Shown here in pieces: positions 7,853-17,934 of a stretch of 61,434 nt of DNA. The stretch comes from Pseudomonadota bacterium (GTDB lineage: Bacteria > Desulfobacterota > Syntrophorhabdia > Syntrophorhabdales > Syntrophorhabdaceae): contig JAPLKA010000100.1 of NCBI GenBank assembly GCA_026388315.1, positions 1 through 61,434 of the forward strand, read 5' to 3'. The notes beneath the pieces were generated by a model. It saw nothing but the letters and a program-made list of their open reading frames with translations, was not told the origin of the DNA and made no database searches. Both the position numbers and the translations under genes were made by a program. Every line of letters starts with the position of its first letter. Positions within the stretch are counted from its first letter, which is position 1.

Positions 7853-9604
7853 ATGATACCGGCAATAACATTGAAGAAGGGGAGATTGTCCCATGTGTTG
7901 CGGAAGAATCTCCATAACTATTATAACGGTGCAGGCATAGATTCTAACTATGCAACAATGAAATGGCATAGGCGGAAAGACAATTCTGGTATAGTCATAT
8001 TCATAGCTAAAAAGGACAATACTGTTGTGGGCTGGATTATTTACAATCCCCGAAAGAGTACGGTGGAAGAGATTCTCATTAAGAAAGAATGGAGAGAAAA
8101 AGACATTGAGCACGAAATGGCCGATGCGTTGGTCGCAAAAGAGAACCTTGTTTCGGCAGAGATTCATAAAGACGACAAGGAGAAATACCAGTGGATGATT
8201 GAATACGGATTCCGGCCTACACGTTCATTTATGGCGGAAGGATTTCCTGTGGTCAGGATGGATTTGAGCACTTCGGTGCTGCTTCAAAAGCTTCACGGAA
8301 TGAAGCCGGCCAAAGCCTACCGGAAAATGGAGAAAGTGACCATTGAAAAAATTCCTGAAACTCAGGCTTACGAAGAGATAAAAGAAGGGGTTAAACATCT
8401 CATCGATACACTCGGTGGACTCAAAAAATTTGTCAAAACAGGCCAGACGGTTGTTATTAAGCCCAATATTGTAAGCGATCACGGGTTAAAGGACGGTGCC
8501 TATAAAGGGGGTATTGTCACGGATATCAGAGTTATCAGGGCGCTGGTGGAGCTCCTTTTGCCTGTAGCGGGGAAAATAATTATCGGAGAAGGGTCTTCAA
8601 TTAACCGCAGCGAGACTGCAAAAATGTTTCAGCATTACGGGTATGACAGTCTTGTTGATCTTGACCCTGTAAAAGTGAGCCTTGTTGACCTGAATACGGA
8701 TAAGCAGGTTGAGAAGCCTGTCCCTGGGGGCAAGAGGATGCTTTCGCGAAAAATCCCCTTAACCATCGAAGAGGCGGATGTGATTATCAGCGTCCCCGTT
8801 CTCAAGATTCATTTTGCCGCTGTGGCATCCTTGAGCATCAAGCACCTCCAGGGGGCAATCCCTCCCCTTGAAAAGTACATGACACACTTCTTTGGCCTTT
8901 GGCAGAATCTTGTGAATATCCACCATCTTATAAAACCAAAACTCATTATCATCGATGGACTCACCGGCCAGGAGGATTTTGGACCTATTTCGGGTACCCC
9001 GAAGAAGATGGATCTTCTGATCGGGGGAACGAATCCTGTGGCAATAGATGCTGTTGCCATGCGGGTGATGGGCATTGACCCTGCCACATCCCCACCGGTT
9101 TTCCTTGCCTATATGCAGGGAATGGGGCCAATTGAGAGCGATAAGATCAATATTATCGGTCCTTCCATCAATGAGGTGACAAGCCCCTTTAAACAGCCGG
9201 AGATTAACGTAAAAAGCGGCAGGGATATTACCATTCACGTTGGTTCTGCCTGTTCCGGATGCACGGGATATCTTCACTTTGTTTTGAATAAATTAAGGAA
9301 ATCTGACCCGAAGGATGAAAGCAGGATGCTGATTGACCGGCCATTTGACCGTAAAGTAAACATATTCCCCGGCCCTGTGAATCAGTACCCAATTAATCCG
9401 GACGAGACGAATATCTTTATGGGCATCTGTCAGCAGCATAACGCAGAAATGGGTACCCACCTGCCGGGGTGTCCTCCCCACGCAGAGGCGATTGTAAACG
9501 GGATATTCGGTTTATTTCCCGACATAGAAAGGCCTCAGTATGCAGACAAGAGTGAAGAGGCGAAATTGGGCGAGATGCTCCAGGAAATCCTGGCGATGAC
9601 ATAA
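7853..9604 (+). CDS. GNAT-like/DUF362 fusion protein
   Basis: 583 residues. Residues 1-110 resemble a degenerate GNAT acetyltransferase fold (VGWIIYNPRKSTVEEILIKKEW); the acetyl-CoA loop is not convincing. Residues about 145-430 are a DUF362 domain: 'TVVIKPNIVSDHG', 'GEGSSINRSETAKMFQHYGY', 'VPVLKIHFAAVASLSIKHLQG' and 'AIDAVAMRVMGIDP'. The C-terminal 120 residues hold Cys residues (SACSGCTGY and LPGCPPHA) that could bind a cofactor, but no ferredoxin CxxCxxC motif. The ATG is preceded by GAAGGAGGC. DUF362 proteins are common in anaerobes and poorly understood. It stands alone between a repeat and a convergent gene. Confidence 0.8.
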   Translation: MIPAITLKKGRLSHVLRKNLHNYYNGAGIDSNYATMKWHRRKDNSGIVIFIAKKDNTVVGWIIYNPRKSTVEEILIKKEWREKDIEHEMADALVAKENLVSAEIHKDDKEKYQWMIEYGFRPTRSFMAEGFPVVRMDLSTSVLLQKLHGMKPAKAYRKMEKVTIEKIPETQAYEEIKEGVKHLIDTLGGLKKFVKTGQTVVIKPNIVSDHGLKDGAYKGGIVTDIRVIRALVELLLPVAGKIIIGEGSSINRSETAKMFQHYGYDSLVDLDPVKVSLVDLNTDKQVEKPVPGGKRMLSRKIPLTIEEADVIISVPVLKIHFAAVASLSIKHLQGAIPPLEKYMTHFFGLWQNLVNIHHLIKPKLIIIDGLTGQEDFGPISGTPKKMDLLIGGTNPVAIDAVAMRVMGIDPATSPPVFLAYMQGMGPIESDKINIIGPSINEVTSPFKQPEINVKSGRDITIHVGSACSGCTGYLHFVLNKLRKSDPKDESRMLIDRPFDRKVNIFPGPVNQYPINPDETNIFMGICQQHNAEMGTHLPGCPPHAEAIVNGIFGLFPDIERPQYADKSEEAKLGEMLQEILAMT

Positions 9605-9618
9605 TTTCAAGCTTAATA

Positions 9619-10023
9619 TCATCCCTCTTTGCGAAAACTGTCCCACTCACCTCTCTCTTTAAGGACTTCCCGGTAAACCTCAAGCGCTTTGTTGACTAAA
9701 GGCATACCGCCATAGGGGGCCAATTGGAAAAACACCTCTGCCAGTTTTTTTGGGTCGCACCCCACATTGAGCGCTGCATTCACATGAAGCCTCAATTCAT
9801 CCGCTGCACCGAGTGCGGCGAGCATGGCGCAGGCTGCCATCTGACGTTCCGGAAGCGTTAAAACAGTGCGGGAATACAGGTTGCCAGTAATGAACATGGA
9901 AAGGTCATTGGCAAGATCTCTGTCGAATTCCTTCCACATAAGGTAAGGGGGGTCCATCTTGATGCCCTTTCCAAAAAGTTTCTTTGCAGTCTCCTGTGTT
10001 CTTTTTTTTATTTCATCATCCAT
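9619..10023 (-). CDS. carboxymuconolactone decarboxylase-family protein
   Basis: 134 residues, all one CMD/AhpD-like helical domain: 'TLPERQMAACAMLAALGAADELRLHVNAALN' (given in part) and 'LAEVFFQLAPYGGMPLVNKALE'. It has the His of the CMD active region (LHVNAAL) but lacks the CxxC of AhpD peroxidase partners, so it belongs to the decarboxylase-like branch. Ribosome binding site GAGGAGGATAT. A probable promoter on the minus strand is TTGACG (10086-10081), 17 bp, TTAAAA. The actual substrate cannot be read from the sequence; many such proteins have nothing to do with muconolactone. Confidence 0.85.
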   Translation of the reverse strand: MDDEIKKRTQETAKKLFGKGIKMDPPYLMWKEFDRDLANDLSMFITGNLYSRTVLTLPERQMAACAMLAALGAADELRLHVNAALNVGCDPKKLAEVFFQLAPYGGMPLVNKALEVYREVLKERGEWDSFRKEG

Positions 10024-10468
10024 AGCGTATATCCTCCTCTTTTGAAATGGTAAAATCTTTTAACACGCATATTTTATAGACGTCAATAACAACTGTGTGT
10101 GAAATGAATAATAACCGGAAGTCTTGTTTTCTGTTTACAATGCATCTCATTTCTTCGTACAATTAGAAACAGGAGCCGAAAGGGACGTATGTTGAATTTC
10201 TGTGATTTAATGTGCAAATATGCTGAGCATCCAAAAGAGACAGCAGTGGACGGGGCAGGGAGTTGCAGGACATTCGTGGCGTTATACTGTAACCTCAAAA
10301 AATCCCTTGTTCACAAAAATATGTCCTGTAAAGAGAAGGCATTACGTAAAGAAGAAAAGAAATGATGGAATAAAGGAAAATTACAATGACCATAACAAAT
10401 TACAAACAAAAATCCCGCTTTGTGTATTGTTATTTGGTCATTGGTTATTTAAAATCTCAGGAGGAACA
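10024..10468. other. intergenic region between the CMD-like gene and lemA
   Basis: 445 bp, divergent. It contains the leftward promoter-like pair TTGACG-17-TTAAAA at 10058-10086 for the CMD-like gene. The frame open from 10220 into lemA is not used, because the true lemA start with CAGGAGG is at 10469. Nothing else was recognised. Confidence 0.55.
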
Positions 10469-11053
10469 ATGAAAAGAGTGTTAATCTATTTAGTATTTAT
10501 TGCTGTAATGGTGAGCATGACCGGTTGCGGCTATAACATGATGCAGAGAAACGAGGAGGCTGTAAAAGCAGCATGGGGGGATGTAGAGGCTTCTTATCAG
10601 AGAAGGAATGACCTCATACCGAATCTCGTAGAGACAGTGAAGGCCTATGCGAAACATGAAAAAGAAACGTTTGAAGCCGTCACGCAGGCACGGTCAAAGG
10701 TTGGAACTATTCAGGTATCAAAGGATATGATTGGTGACCCCAAGGCAATGGCCCAGTTTCAACAGGCTCAGGCATCAATGGGCGGGGCGCTCTCAAGACT
10801 TTTGCTTGTGGCAGAACGGTATCCTGACCTCAAAGCGAACCAGAATTTCAGAGACCTTCAGAATCAGCTTGAGGGTACAGAAAACAGGATAAACGTAGCC
10901 CGGACAAGGTATAACAAGTCAGTGCAGGAATTCAATACTTCCCTGCGTATATTCCCCAATAGCCTTACTAACAGCCTGTTACTTCATCTGACACCGAAAG
11001 AACCTTTTAAGGCCGACCCGGGAGCAGAAAAAGCACCGCAGGTGAAGTTTTAA
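10469..11053 (+). CDS. lemA: LemA-family lipoprotein
   Basis: 194 residues from an ATG with an ideal CAGGAGG site. The N-terminus is a membrane anchor with a lipobox-like SMTGC. The body shows the LemA pattern: 'NMMQRNEEAVKAAWGDVEAS', 'YQRRNDLIPNLVETVKAYA' and 'FRDLQNQLEGTENRINVARTRYN'. LemA proteins form helical bundles exposed outside the cytoplasmic membrane and are usually paired with TPM-domain proteins, as here: two TPM genes follow. The exact function is unsettled. The ORF is open further upstream but has no supporting start there. Confidence 0.92.
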   Translation: MKRVLIYLVFIAVMVSMTGCGYNMMQRNEEAVKAAWGDVEASYQRRNDLIPNLVETVKAYAKHEKETFEAVTQARSKVGTIQVSKDMIGDPKAMAQFQQAQASMGGALSRLLLVAERYPDLKANQNFRDLQNQLEGTENRINVARTRYNKSVQEFNTSLRIFPNSLTNSLLLHLTPKEPFKADPGAEKAPQVKF

Positions 11054-11196
11054 TAATGTGAAAGGTAAAAGGGGAAAGAAAGGCTGGCAAGCGGGCAAGC
11101 TGGAGGGTTGGAGGTTTAGAGGGTTAGCCAAACTTCCGATCATCTAATCATCCGACCCCTTGAACCCTTTTAAAGAGGTAAAACATTAATTGTAAA

Positions 11197-12084
11197 ATGA
11201 AAAATAAACTGTTTTTTTTGTTCTTGTTTTTTTTATTCACTATTCACTATTCACTATTCACTCTTAATTGTGACGCTCTTGATGTTCCCCCTCTTAAGGG
11301 TTATGTAAACGACAACGCCAATATGATGTCCGCTTCAGCGAAGGCAAAAATTGAGTCAGAGTTGATGGCCTTCGAAAAGTCTGATTCAACACAGATCGTT
11401 ATCCTTACCATCCCTTCGCTTCAGGGCGAATCCTTGGAGGACTACTCCATAAAAGTAGTTGAATCGTGGAAGGTTGGCCAGAAAGGAAAGGACAATGGGG
11501 TCCTGTTCCTCGTGGCAAACCAGGAAAAGAAGATGCGGATTGAAGTGGGGCGTGGCCTCGAAGGTAAACTTACCGATTTAACGGCCGGGCGGATCGTCGA
11601 TCTTGTGATAAAACCAAAGTTTAAAAGAGGTGAATTTGATGCAGGTTTTATCGCAGGCATCCACGCCCTCATTGATGCTACACGGGGGGAATTCAAGGCT
11701 GAGCCGAAACGTACTTCACGGGGAAGGGGGAGTTTTTTTCCGGTAATGACCCTTTTGATTTTCGGGGGGATAGCGTTACTGTCAATCGGAAAGGCTTCTC
11801 GTGTTTTAGGCGGAGCGGCAGGGGCGTTAGGTTTGCCTGCTGTTGCATATTTTATTATAGGACCCGTTATCGTTACCCTTATCCTTGTTGCCGTTGCCGG
11901 TTTGCTTATGGGAATTTTTCTGCCCATGTTGTTCTCCGGGCGAGGGTCCGGTGATGGTGGCGGTTTCTGGTTTGGCGGAGGCGGTTGGGGTTCCGGTGGC
12001 GGAGGCGGAGATTCCGGTGGCGGTTTCTTCGATGGAGGCGGTGGCGGTGATTTTGGAGGCGGAGGCTCTTCAGGGGACTGGTAA
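11197..12084 (+). CDS. TPM-domain membrane protein, YgcG type
   Basis: 295 residues. Residues 32-165 are a TPM domain (GYVNDNANMMSASAKAKIES; DNGVLFLVANQEKKMRIEVG; GRIVDLVIKPKFKRGEFDAG), followed by two hydrophobic segments (about 178-240) and a C-terminal tail of about 50 residues that is almost all Gly, Ser and Phe. This layout matches the YgcG group. The signal peptide is odd: it is partly encoded by a TTCACTA heptamer array (11235-11263), giving FTIHYSLFT. It partners LemA and the second TPM protein, whose ATG overlaps the stop by one base. Likely membrane-protein quality control or electron-transport maintenance, by analogy only. Confidence 0.88.
   Translation: MKNKLFFLFLFFLFTIHYSLFTLNCDALDVPPLKGYVNDNANMMSASAKAKIESELMAFEKSDSTQIVILTIPSLQGESLEDYSIKVVESWKVGQKGKDNGVLFLVANQEKKMRIEVGRGLEGKLTDLTAGRIVDLVIKPKFKRGEFDAGFIAGIHALIDATRGEFKAEPKRTSRGRGSFFPVMTLLIFGGIALLSIGKASRVLGGAAGALGLPAVAYFIIGPVIVTLILVAVAGLLMGIFLPMLFSGRGSGDGGGFWFGGGGWGSGGGGGDSGGGFFDGGGGGDFGGGGSSGDW
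11235..11263. repeat. TTCACTA heptamer array inside a signal peptide
   Basis: About four perfect units of TTCACTA lie inside the 5' end of the TPM gene. Seven is not a multiple of three, so a one-unit gain or loss would shift the frame and switch the protein off. The array also encodes part of the hydrophobic core of the signal peptide. Confidence 0.7.
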
Positions 12085-12734
12085 TGAAATATCATACAAA
12101 GTCAGAAAAGTTTTTCACCAAAGAAGAAAGAGAGAAAATTAAAAAAGCAACTGTGGACGCAGAATTGCATACAACGGGCGAGATAGCCGTTGTGATGGTC
12201 AATCATAGCAGTCAGTATATCGAGGCGGAGGTCATAGGCGGCATTTTTCTCGGCAGCCTTATTTCCCTCGTGCTTACTGTTGTGTTTTTCCATTCATCCA
12301 TATGGGTTTATATCCCGCTATCTTTCGTTTTATACTTTCCCTCTCATGTGCTATTCAGGAAAGCACCTGTCCTTAAAGTGGCATTCGTGGGAAAAAGGAA
12401 GATGGAGAGGGCGGTGAAAGAGCGGGCAATCAGGGCTTTCTATGAAAAAGGTTTGTACAGGACGAAAGACCACACAGGGGTAATCTTTTTTCTCTCCCTC
12501 CTTGAAAGAAAGGTTTGGGTGCTTGCCGACAAAGGTATCCACAAAAAGATCACGCAACCTACATTAAACAGGTTTGCCCGCACGGTCTCAAAAGGTGTGC
12601 GTGAAGGACGTGCTTGTGATGCACTCTGCGAGGCGATTCAGGAAATAGGTGGACTTCTTGCGAAATATTACCCCGGCACTGCAGGGGATATCGATGAACT
12701 CACCGATGAAGTCATATACGATTCAGGTGATTAG
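12084..12734 (+). CDS. TPM-domain protein, second copy with internal membrane spans
   Basis: 216 residues. A TPM domain is split around two membrane spans (about residues 52-90): 'DAELHTTGEIAVVMVNHSSQ' before and 'FYEKGLYRTKDHTGVIFFLS', 'VWVLADKGIHKKI' after. This is the DUF477/YgcG-like form without a signal peptide that often sits next to lemA. Its start overlaps the preceding stop by one base (TAATG), so the two are translationally coupled. It ends eight bases before the convergent GNAT gene. Confidence 0.88.
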   Translation: MKYHTKSEKFFTKEEREKIKKATVDAELHTTGEIAVVMVNHSSQYIEAEVIGGIFLGSLISLVLTVVFFHSSIWVYIPLSFVLYFPSHVLFRKAPVLKVAFVGKRKMERAVKERAIRAFYEKGLYRTKDHTGVIFFLSLLERKVWVLADKGIHKKITQPTLNRFARTVSKGVREGRACDALCEAIQEIGGLLAKYYPGTAGDIDELTDEVIYDSGD

Positions 12735-12742
12735 GGTTTTGT

Positions 12743-13186
12743 TTAAATCTTCATTTCCAGGTTGATCATATCGCCCTTATTGAATCCCATTCTGTCAAAG
12801 AACTGAAGCAGGTCCCAATCCTTCCAGTCGACAAAGACATATATCGTATCAACCCCAACCTTTTTAAACATTGAAAACATTTCTTTAAACAGAAGTCGTG
12901 CAATACCCTTTTTCTGATACTCCTTAATAACGCCGAGTGTATCTATCCACGCCACATTTTCAGGTATGCCATATTCCCAGCCACTTGCAGTGCCCAGAAT
13001 AAACCCGATGACCTTTCCGTTCACCTCTGCGGCCAAAGACGGTACCCCGGAAGTCTCGGTATGTTCGAGTCTGTTTTCCCAGTATTCCCTCCTTTTTTTA
13101 CCAAGCAGAACATAATCGATTTCTGCGACCGCATCGAGGTCTTTCATTGTTAATATCCTTAATTTTACCGGTTCCATGAGATCCAT
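12743..13186 (-). CDS. GNAT N-acetyltransferase
   Basis: 147 residues with the complete GNAT fold: 'KLRILTMKDLDAVAEID' (strand 1/helix 1), 'AAEVNGKVIGFILG' (strand 4), 'IDTLGVIKEYQKKGIARLLF' containing the Q-x-x-G-x-A acetyl-CoA pyrophosphate loop, and a late 'FFDRMGFNKGD'. It resembles RimI-type enzymes, but its target cannot be named. It is single-gene, convergent with the TPM gene, and has its own promoter at 13231-13258. A second ATG at codon 4 is also possible. Confidence 0.88.
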   Translation of the reverse strand: MDLMEPVKLRILTMKDLDAVAEIDYVLLGKKRREYWENRLEHTETSGVPSLAAEVNGKVIGFILGTASGWEYGIPENVAWIDTLGVIKEYQKKGIARLLFKEMFSMFKKVGVDTIYVFVDWKDWDLLQFFDRMGFNKGDMINLEMKI

Positions 13187-13230
13187 ATCCCCCGCCTCCG
13201 TTTTTGTTTTAGTATATTTTTCTTATTTCA

Positions 13231-13258
13231 AGTATAGCAGAGGGAAATGTCTTGTCAA
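13231..13258 (-). promoter_or_regulatory. sigma-70 promoter for the GNAT gene
   Basis: On the minus strand TTGACA (13258-13253), a 16-bp spacer and TATACT (13236-13231) make a strong promoter, with a predicted start about 38 bp upstream of the GNAT ATG. The ribosome binding site AACGGAGGCGGGGG lies between. Confidence 0.7.
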
Positions 13259-13310
13259 GGCGTTGGGAATTTTTTCTTAATATTTTTTGTATACAAATTG
13301 TGAGGAGGGT

Positions 13311-14963
13311 TTATCTTCTCAGCTTCTTATATGTGTTTATTAATGCATTTGTGGATGAATCATGTGATGCTGCTTGTGTATCATCAGCCATCCCGGAGAG
13401 TATCTTTTTTGCGAGTTGCTTCCCCAACTCAACACCCCACTGGTCAAAGCTGAAGATGTTCCATATTACACCCTGAACAAAAATTTTATGTTCATACATG
13501 GCTATGAGACTTCCTAACGTTCTTGGCGTCACTTTTGTGAATAATAGTGTGTTGGAAGGCCTGTTGCCCTTGAATGTTCTGAAAGGGGCCATCCGTTTTA
13601 TCTCTTCATCACTTGCTCCTGACTGCCTGAGTTCTTCATACACCTCTTTTTCCGGTTTTCCCTTCATGAGGGCTTCCGTCTGGGCAAAAAAATTTGAGAG
13701 CAGTATCATATGATGTTCACCAATAGGGTTATGACTTATGGCAGGGGCAAGGAAATCACATGGGATCAGTTTTGTGCCCTGGTGAATAAGCTGAAAAAAG
13801 GCATGCTGTCCGTTTGTCCCGGGTTCACCCCAGATGATAGGGCCTGTCTGACAGGTAACTTGATTCCCTGATCTGTCTACGGATTTACCGTTACTTTCCA
13901 TATTTCCCTGCTGAAAATATGCCGGGAATCTTTCGAGGTACTGGTCATAAGGGAGGATCGCCTCGGTCCCGGCGCCAAAAAAATTATTATACCAGACACC
14001 GATCAGCGCCAGGATCACCGGTATATTTTTCTCAAATGGTGTTTCTCTGAAGTGTTTATCCATGGCGTGGGCGCCTTCAAGAAGCTCAACAAAGTGTTTG
14101 AAGCCTATGGTGCATGCGATAGACAACCCTATTGCCGACCAGAGTGAATACCTCCCGCCTACCCAGTCCCAGAACCTGAACATGTTTGCCGGATTTATGC
14201 CGAATTTTATTACCTCTTTTTCGTTTGTTGAAATGGCAACAAAATGATGCTTTATACATTCATCCTTTTTTGCCGAGTCGAGGAACCATTTTCGTGCAGT
14301 ATGCGCATTCGTCATGGTTTCCTGGGTGGTAAATGTCTTTGAAGCTATCATAAAGAGTGTCGTTTCCGGTGATACCTTTTTCAGGGTTTCAGCGATATGT
14401 GTTCCGTCAATATTAGAAACAAAGTGCGCCTGTATGTTCTTTTTCCAGTAAGGCTTCAATGCTTCAGCAACCATGTGGGGCCCCATATCCGAGCCGCCGA
14501 TGCCGATATTCACTATATCGGTGATGGTCTTGCCTGTATAGCCTTTCCACTGTCCTGAGATAACATTTTCTGAAAATTGTTCCATCTGGTTTAATACTGC
14601 ATTGACTTCCGGCATAACATCCTGCGCATCTACATAAATAGGGGTATTTAAACGGTTTCGCAAGGCCACATGGAGGACCGCCCTCTCTTCCGTCTCGTTG
14701 ATGATATCTCCTGTAAACATCTTTTCGATGGCATCGCTTACTTTGCACTCAACAGCAAGCTCCATGAGAAGGTTCACAGTTTCTTGATTGATGATATTTT
14801 TTGAGTAATCCACTGTTATATCTTCGAAACGAAGAGAAAATTTCTGAAATCTTTCCGGGTCATTTTTGAACATATCCACCATGTGTATCCTTTTCATCAC
14901 ATCATAGTGGGCCTCGAGCCCCTTCCATGCGGTTGTTAGGGTCGGATTTATTTTGTTAAGCAT
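13311..14963 (-). CDS. pgi: glucose-6-phosphate isomerase
   Basis: 550 residues, full length for the bacterial/eukaryotic-type PGI. It interconverts glucose-6-phosphate and fructose-6-phosphate in the cytoplasm. Visible motifs are [10 protein letters not shown], '[14 protein letters not shown]', the kinase-like signature region '[16 protein letters not shown]' (PGI signature 1) and the C-terminal '[16 protein letters not shown]' (signature 2, with the catalytic-region Lys). The ATG is preceded by AGGGGG. The 5' end overlaps the 3' end of glgX by 16 bp, so the two are coupled; debranched glycogen products would feed directly into this enzyme. Confidence 0.97.
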   Translation of the reverse strand: MLNKINPTLTTAWKGLEAHYDVMKRIHMVDMFKNDPERFQKFSLRFEDITVDYSKNIINQETVNLLMELAVECKVSDAIEKMFTGDIINETEERAVLHVALRNRLNTPIYVDAQDVMPEVNAVLNQMEQFSENVISGQWKGYTGKTITDIVNIGIGGSDMGPHMVAEALKPYWKKNIQAHFVSNIDGTHIAETLKKVSPETTLFMIASKTFTTQETMTNAHTARKWFLDSAKKDECIKHHFVAISTNEKEVIKFGINPANMFRFWDWVGGRYSLWSAIGLSIACTIGFKHFVELLEGAHAMDKHFRETPFEKNIPVILALIGVWYNNFFGAGTEAILPYDQYLERFPAYFQQGNMESNGKSVDRSGNQVTCQTGPIIWGEPGTNGQHAFFQLIHQGTKLIPCDFLAPAISHNPIGEHHMILLSNFFAQTEALMKGKPEKEVYEELRQSGASDEEIKRMAPFRTFKGNRPSNTLLFTKVTPRTLGSLIAMYEHKIFVQGVIWNIFSFDQWGVELGKQLAKKILSGMADDTQAASHDSSTNALINTYKKLRR

Positions 14964-17065
14964 GATATGTTTTCCCCCTGAATGAATGATTTTTTTTCAA
15001 AAACAACTATACTGTGTGGCGCTGAAGAATAGGCAGGTATAGTAACCTGTAGCTGATATTCGGGTTTTACAATATCTTCAGGCGATGGCAGTGAGGTGTC
15101 CATTGCCCTGTACCATGTATACCCCTGAAACTGTGGCAAGGGCATTTCCATGGTATCATCTGACATGTTCAAAACGATGTGGAGGTCTTCTTCGCTATCT
15201 TCCGTTGCGCTGAGGGTAAAAGCGAGGATTCTCGCTTCCGGATCGTTCCAGGGAGGCTCATTGAGTGTTGCCCCATGCCAGACAATATCCGGCAGGCGAT
15301 CGCCCCTCTTCCCCCCCCCGGTGAGAAACCTTTTTCGCATGAGTGATGGATGCCTTTTACGAAATGCTATCAGTTCCGACACAAAACGCATCATGTCCCG
15401 ATTCTCTTCCACGAGGGCCCAATCAAACCAGCTCAGTTCGTTGTCCTGGCAATAACAGTTATTGTTACCCTGCTGTGTGCGCAAAACCTCATCTCCGGAA
15501 AGCATCATGGGAATTCCCTGACTGAGAAAAAGTATTGCCATAAAATTTTTTACCTGCTGTTTACGGAATGAAAGAATAGCAGGATTATTTATCTTTCCTT
15601 CAAAACCGCAGTTCCAGCTCAGATTATCGTTCATACCGTCCAGGTTATTTTCGCCGTTCGCATCATTATGTTTTTCATCATAGCTTACAAGGTCGTATAA
15701 TGTGAACCCGTCATGACAGGTGATAAAATTGATGCTGTTGGTGGGTAAGCGACCTTCATGTTCATAGAAATCGCTGCTCCCTCCTATGCGGGTGGCAACT
15801 TCGCCGATAAGCCCTTTTTCTCCGCGAACAAAACGACGGATTACATCACGATATCTCCCGTTCCATTCCTTCCAGCGAAACCCCGGAAATTTGCCGACCT
15901 GATAGAGTCCGGCAGCATCCCATGCTTCTGCAATAATATATGCGCGGACCAATACATCTGACAATTCGATATTCCACGCTGCAGGTGCATGTTCGACAGG
16001 CATCCCGCCTTCGCCCCGTATGAGCACGCTGGCAAGGTCAAAACGAAAACCATCTACACGCATTTCCCGAACCCAGTATTCAAGGCAGTCGATGAGGAAC
16101 CTGCACACAAGGGGGTGGTTGCAGTTCAATGTATTTCCGCAACAGGTATAATCACGGTAGATACTCCGATCATCAGGGTCGAGGTGGTACGCAACGTCGT
16201 TGCCAAGGCCTTTGAAATTGATAGTAGGTCCGTCGGCGCCACCTTCGGCTGTGTGATTAAAAACCACATCAAGGATTACGCCGATATCTGCACGGTGTAA
16301 TGCCTTTACCATATCCCGGAACTCCCGGCGGTGAGTCCCATGTTCCGGGGTTATGCAATAACCCGGATGGGGTGAAAAAAAACTGTGTGTATTGTAGCCC
16401 CAGTAATTCTTTAATCCGAGGTTTGCAACATCCTCAGGAACAGCCTGCTCATCAAAGGCCATGACAGGCATAAGCTCAATGTGAGTGATGCCTAAGGCCT
16501 TGAGGTAGGGGATCTTTTCTGCAATACCGTTAAAAGTTCCCGGATATGTTGCATGTGATGAAGGGTGTTTGGTGAAACCCCCGACATGCATCTCATAGAT
16601 GACCATTGTTTGAGAAGGATGATTGACCGGCTTATCTCCTTCCCAGTCATAGTCATCGTCAGGAGGAATCACACATCGCATTGAACACTCAGAGTTATCC
16701 CCTGGCTCGCTCGCACGTTTCCTGTTCCATAATGTGTGGGTTACAGCGCGTGCATAGGGATCGAGGAGAATCTTTTTTCCGTCAAAACGGAAACCGGTTG
16801 TGCGGGTATCGTCAGGTCCGTCAATACGCCACGCATAGTGGATACCGGCAGGCAGTTTTTCCACAAAGACATGCCAGAAGAAAAACGTTCGGTGAATATC
16901 CGGATCAAGCTGAATGACCTCGTAGGGCTCAGGGCTATCGGCATGCTCAAAAAGAAGCAGTTCTGCAGAAGTGGCATAGCCGGTAGCGATGGAAAAATTA
17001 ACCCCGTCAGGGGTTACCGTAGCCCCATGAGGATACCACCAGCCTGGACGGATTGTATGTTTCAT
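14948..17065 (-). CDS. glgX: glycogen debranching enzyme GlgX
   Basis: 705 residues from the ATG at 17065 (12 bp after sppA ends; the frame is open further upstream inside sppA, but homology begins at [14 protein letters not shown]). An N-terminal CBM48 domain (residues 10-110) precedes a GH13 barrel. Catalytic residues are D343 in [12 protein letters not shown]380 in [10 protein letters not shown] and D451 in FITCHDG, so it should be active. It hydrolyses alpha-1,6 branches of phosphorylase-trimmed glycogen. It is coupled to pgi downstream; the matching phosphorylase gene is elsewhere in the window (56336-58870). Confidence 0.96.
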   Translation of the reverse strand: MKHTIRPGWWYPHGATVTPDGVNFSIATGYATSAELLLFEHADSPEPYEVIQLDPDIHRTFFFWHVFVEKLPAGIHYAWRIDGPDDTRTTGFRFDGKKILLDPYARAVTHTLWNRKRASEPGDNSECSMRCVIPPDDDYDWEGDKPVNHPSQTMVIYEMHVGGFTKHPSSHATYPGTFNGIAEKIPYLKALGITHIELMPVMAFDEQAVPEDVANLGLKNYWGYNTHSFFSPHPGYCITPEHGTHRREFRDMVKALHRADIGVILDVVFNHTAEGGADGPTINFKGLGNDVAYHLDPDDRSIYRDYTCCGNTLNCNHPLVCRFLIDCLEYWVREMRVDGFRFDLASVLIRGEGGMPVEHAPAAWNIELSDVLVRAYIIAEAWDAAGLYQVGKFPGFRWKEWNGRYRDVIRRFVRGEKGLIGEVATRIGGSSDFYEHEGRLPTNSINFITCHDGFTLYDLVSYDEKHNDANGENNLDGMNDNLSWNCGFEGKINNPAILSFRKQQVKNFMAILFLSQGIPMMLSGDEVLRTQQGNNNCYCQDNELSWFDWALVEENRDMMRFVSELIAFRKRHPSLMRKRFLTGGGKRGDRLPDIVWHGATLNEPPWNDPEARILAFTLSATEDSEEDLHIVLNMSDDTMEMPLPQFQGYTWYRAMDTSLPSPEDIVKPEYQLQVTIPAYSSAPHSIVVFEKKSFIQGENISCLTK

Positions 17066-17076
17066 GGACACCTGCC

Positions 17077-17934
17077 TCAAGGCGTCATGATGTACTTGAA
17101 TGGCGAAGAAAACTGCTGGGATATAAGTTCCTGGGAGATGGAGGAGATGAGCCATTTAAGGAGGGAAAAAGGCCGTTTGCCGTAAACAAGTACCGGTTTT
17201 CCTTTTATGTTCAGGGTATTTTTCATATCATCCACTGTATCGTAGAATGTGCCTATCTGGTCTATGAGTTTTAAGTCCTTTGCCTGCTGGCCCAGATAAA
17301 TCCTTCCGTCGGACAATTTTTTTGCAGTATCCATCGGTATTTTTCTTTGAGTTGCCACGGTATTAATAAATTGTGTATGAATCGTATTGAGTATTTCCTG
17401 GAAGTATTTCCTTTCTTCCACCTTCATCTTTCTGAAAGGCGATCCCACGTCTTTAAAATCGCCTGCCTTCATGGTATTCGGTTGCAGGCCAACCTTCTTC
17501 ATAAGGTCTTCAATAACCACCTGCTCCATAATTACACCGATGCTGCCGGTAATCGTAGAGGGCATCGCATAAATCTTTTCTCCTGCTGTGGCAATGTAAT
17601 AACCACCGGAGGCACACACTGTACCCATTGAGATGTACACCTTCTTTTTCGCTCTTAGTTTTTTTACCTCTTCAAATATCTCCTGGCTGGGAGGAACTGA
17701 CCCGCCAGGAGAGTTTATCCTGAGGATCACCCCTTTAATGGTCTCATCTTCTTTGAATCTTACGATGTCTTCCATAATATCCTTAGAATCTGCGATAACC
17801 CCTTCTATCTCAACGACACCGATCTTTTCCCCGAACGCCCTGCCTGAAACCCCTATCGCCAGGGATATAAAGAAACTGAGGATAATAATGATGAATATTA
17901 CTAAAAATGCTGTTTTTATTTTTGAACGTGCCAT
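17077..17934 (-). CDS. sppA: signal peptide peptidase SppA, short form
   Basis: 285 residues with one N-terminal membrane anchor (about 8-29) and a single S49 peptidase domain, the short form found in Gram-positives and many deltaproteobacteria. The nucleophile is Ser109 (VCASGGYY) and the likely Lys base is K161 (KAGDFKDVGSPF), 52 residues apart as expected. 'INSPGGSVPPSQEI' and 'TGSIGVIMEQ' are also typical. It degrades cleaved signal peptides at the membrane. It overlaps scpA by 19 bp upstream and is followed closely by glgX. Confidence 0.95.
   Translation of the reverse strand: MARSKIKTAFLVIFIIIILSFFISLAIGVSGRAFGEKIGVVEIEGVIADSKDIMEDIVRFKEDETIKGVILRINSPGGSVPPSQEIFEEVKKLRAKKKVYISMGTVCASGGYYIATAGEKIYAMPSTITGSIGVIMEQVVIEDLMKKVGLQPNTMKAGDFKDVGSPFRKMKVEERKYFQEILNTIHTQFINTVATQRKIPMDTAKKLSDGRIYLGQQAKDLKLIDQIGTFYDTVDDMKNTLNIKGKPVLVYGKRPFSLLKWLISSISQELISQQFSSPFKYIMTP

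Noticed and set aside
11442-12095. 217-codon Pro-rich minus-strand ORF
   Set aside because: Antisense of the Gly-rich tail and TPM domain; the Pro run is just the complement of Gly codons.
17066-17155. Upstream start for glgX
   Set aside because: It lies inside sppA, and homology starts at the ATG at 17065, 12 bp after the sppA stop.
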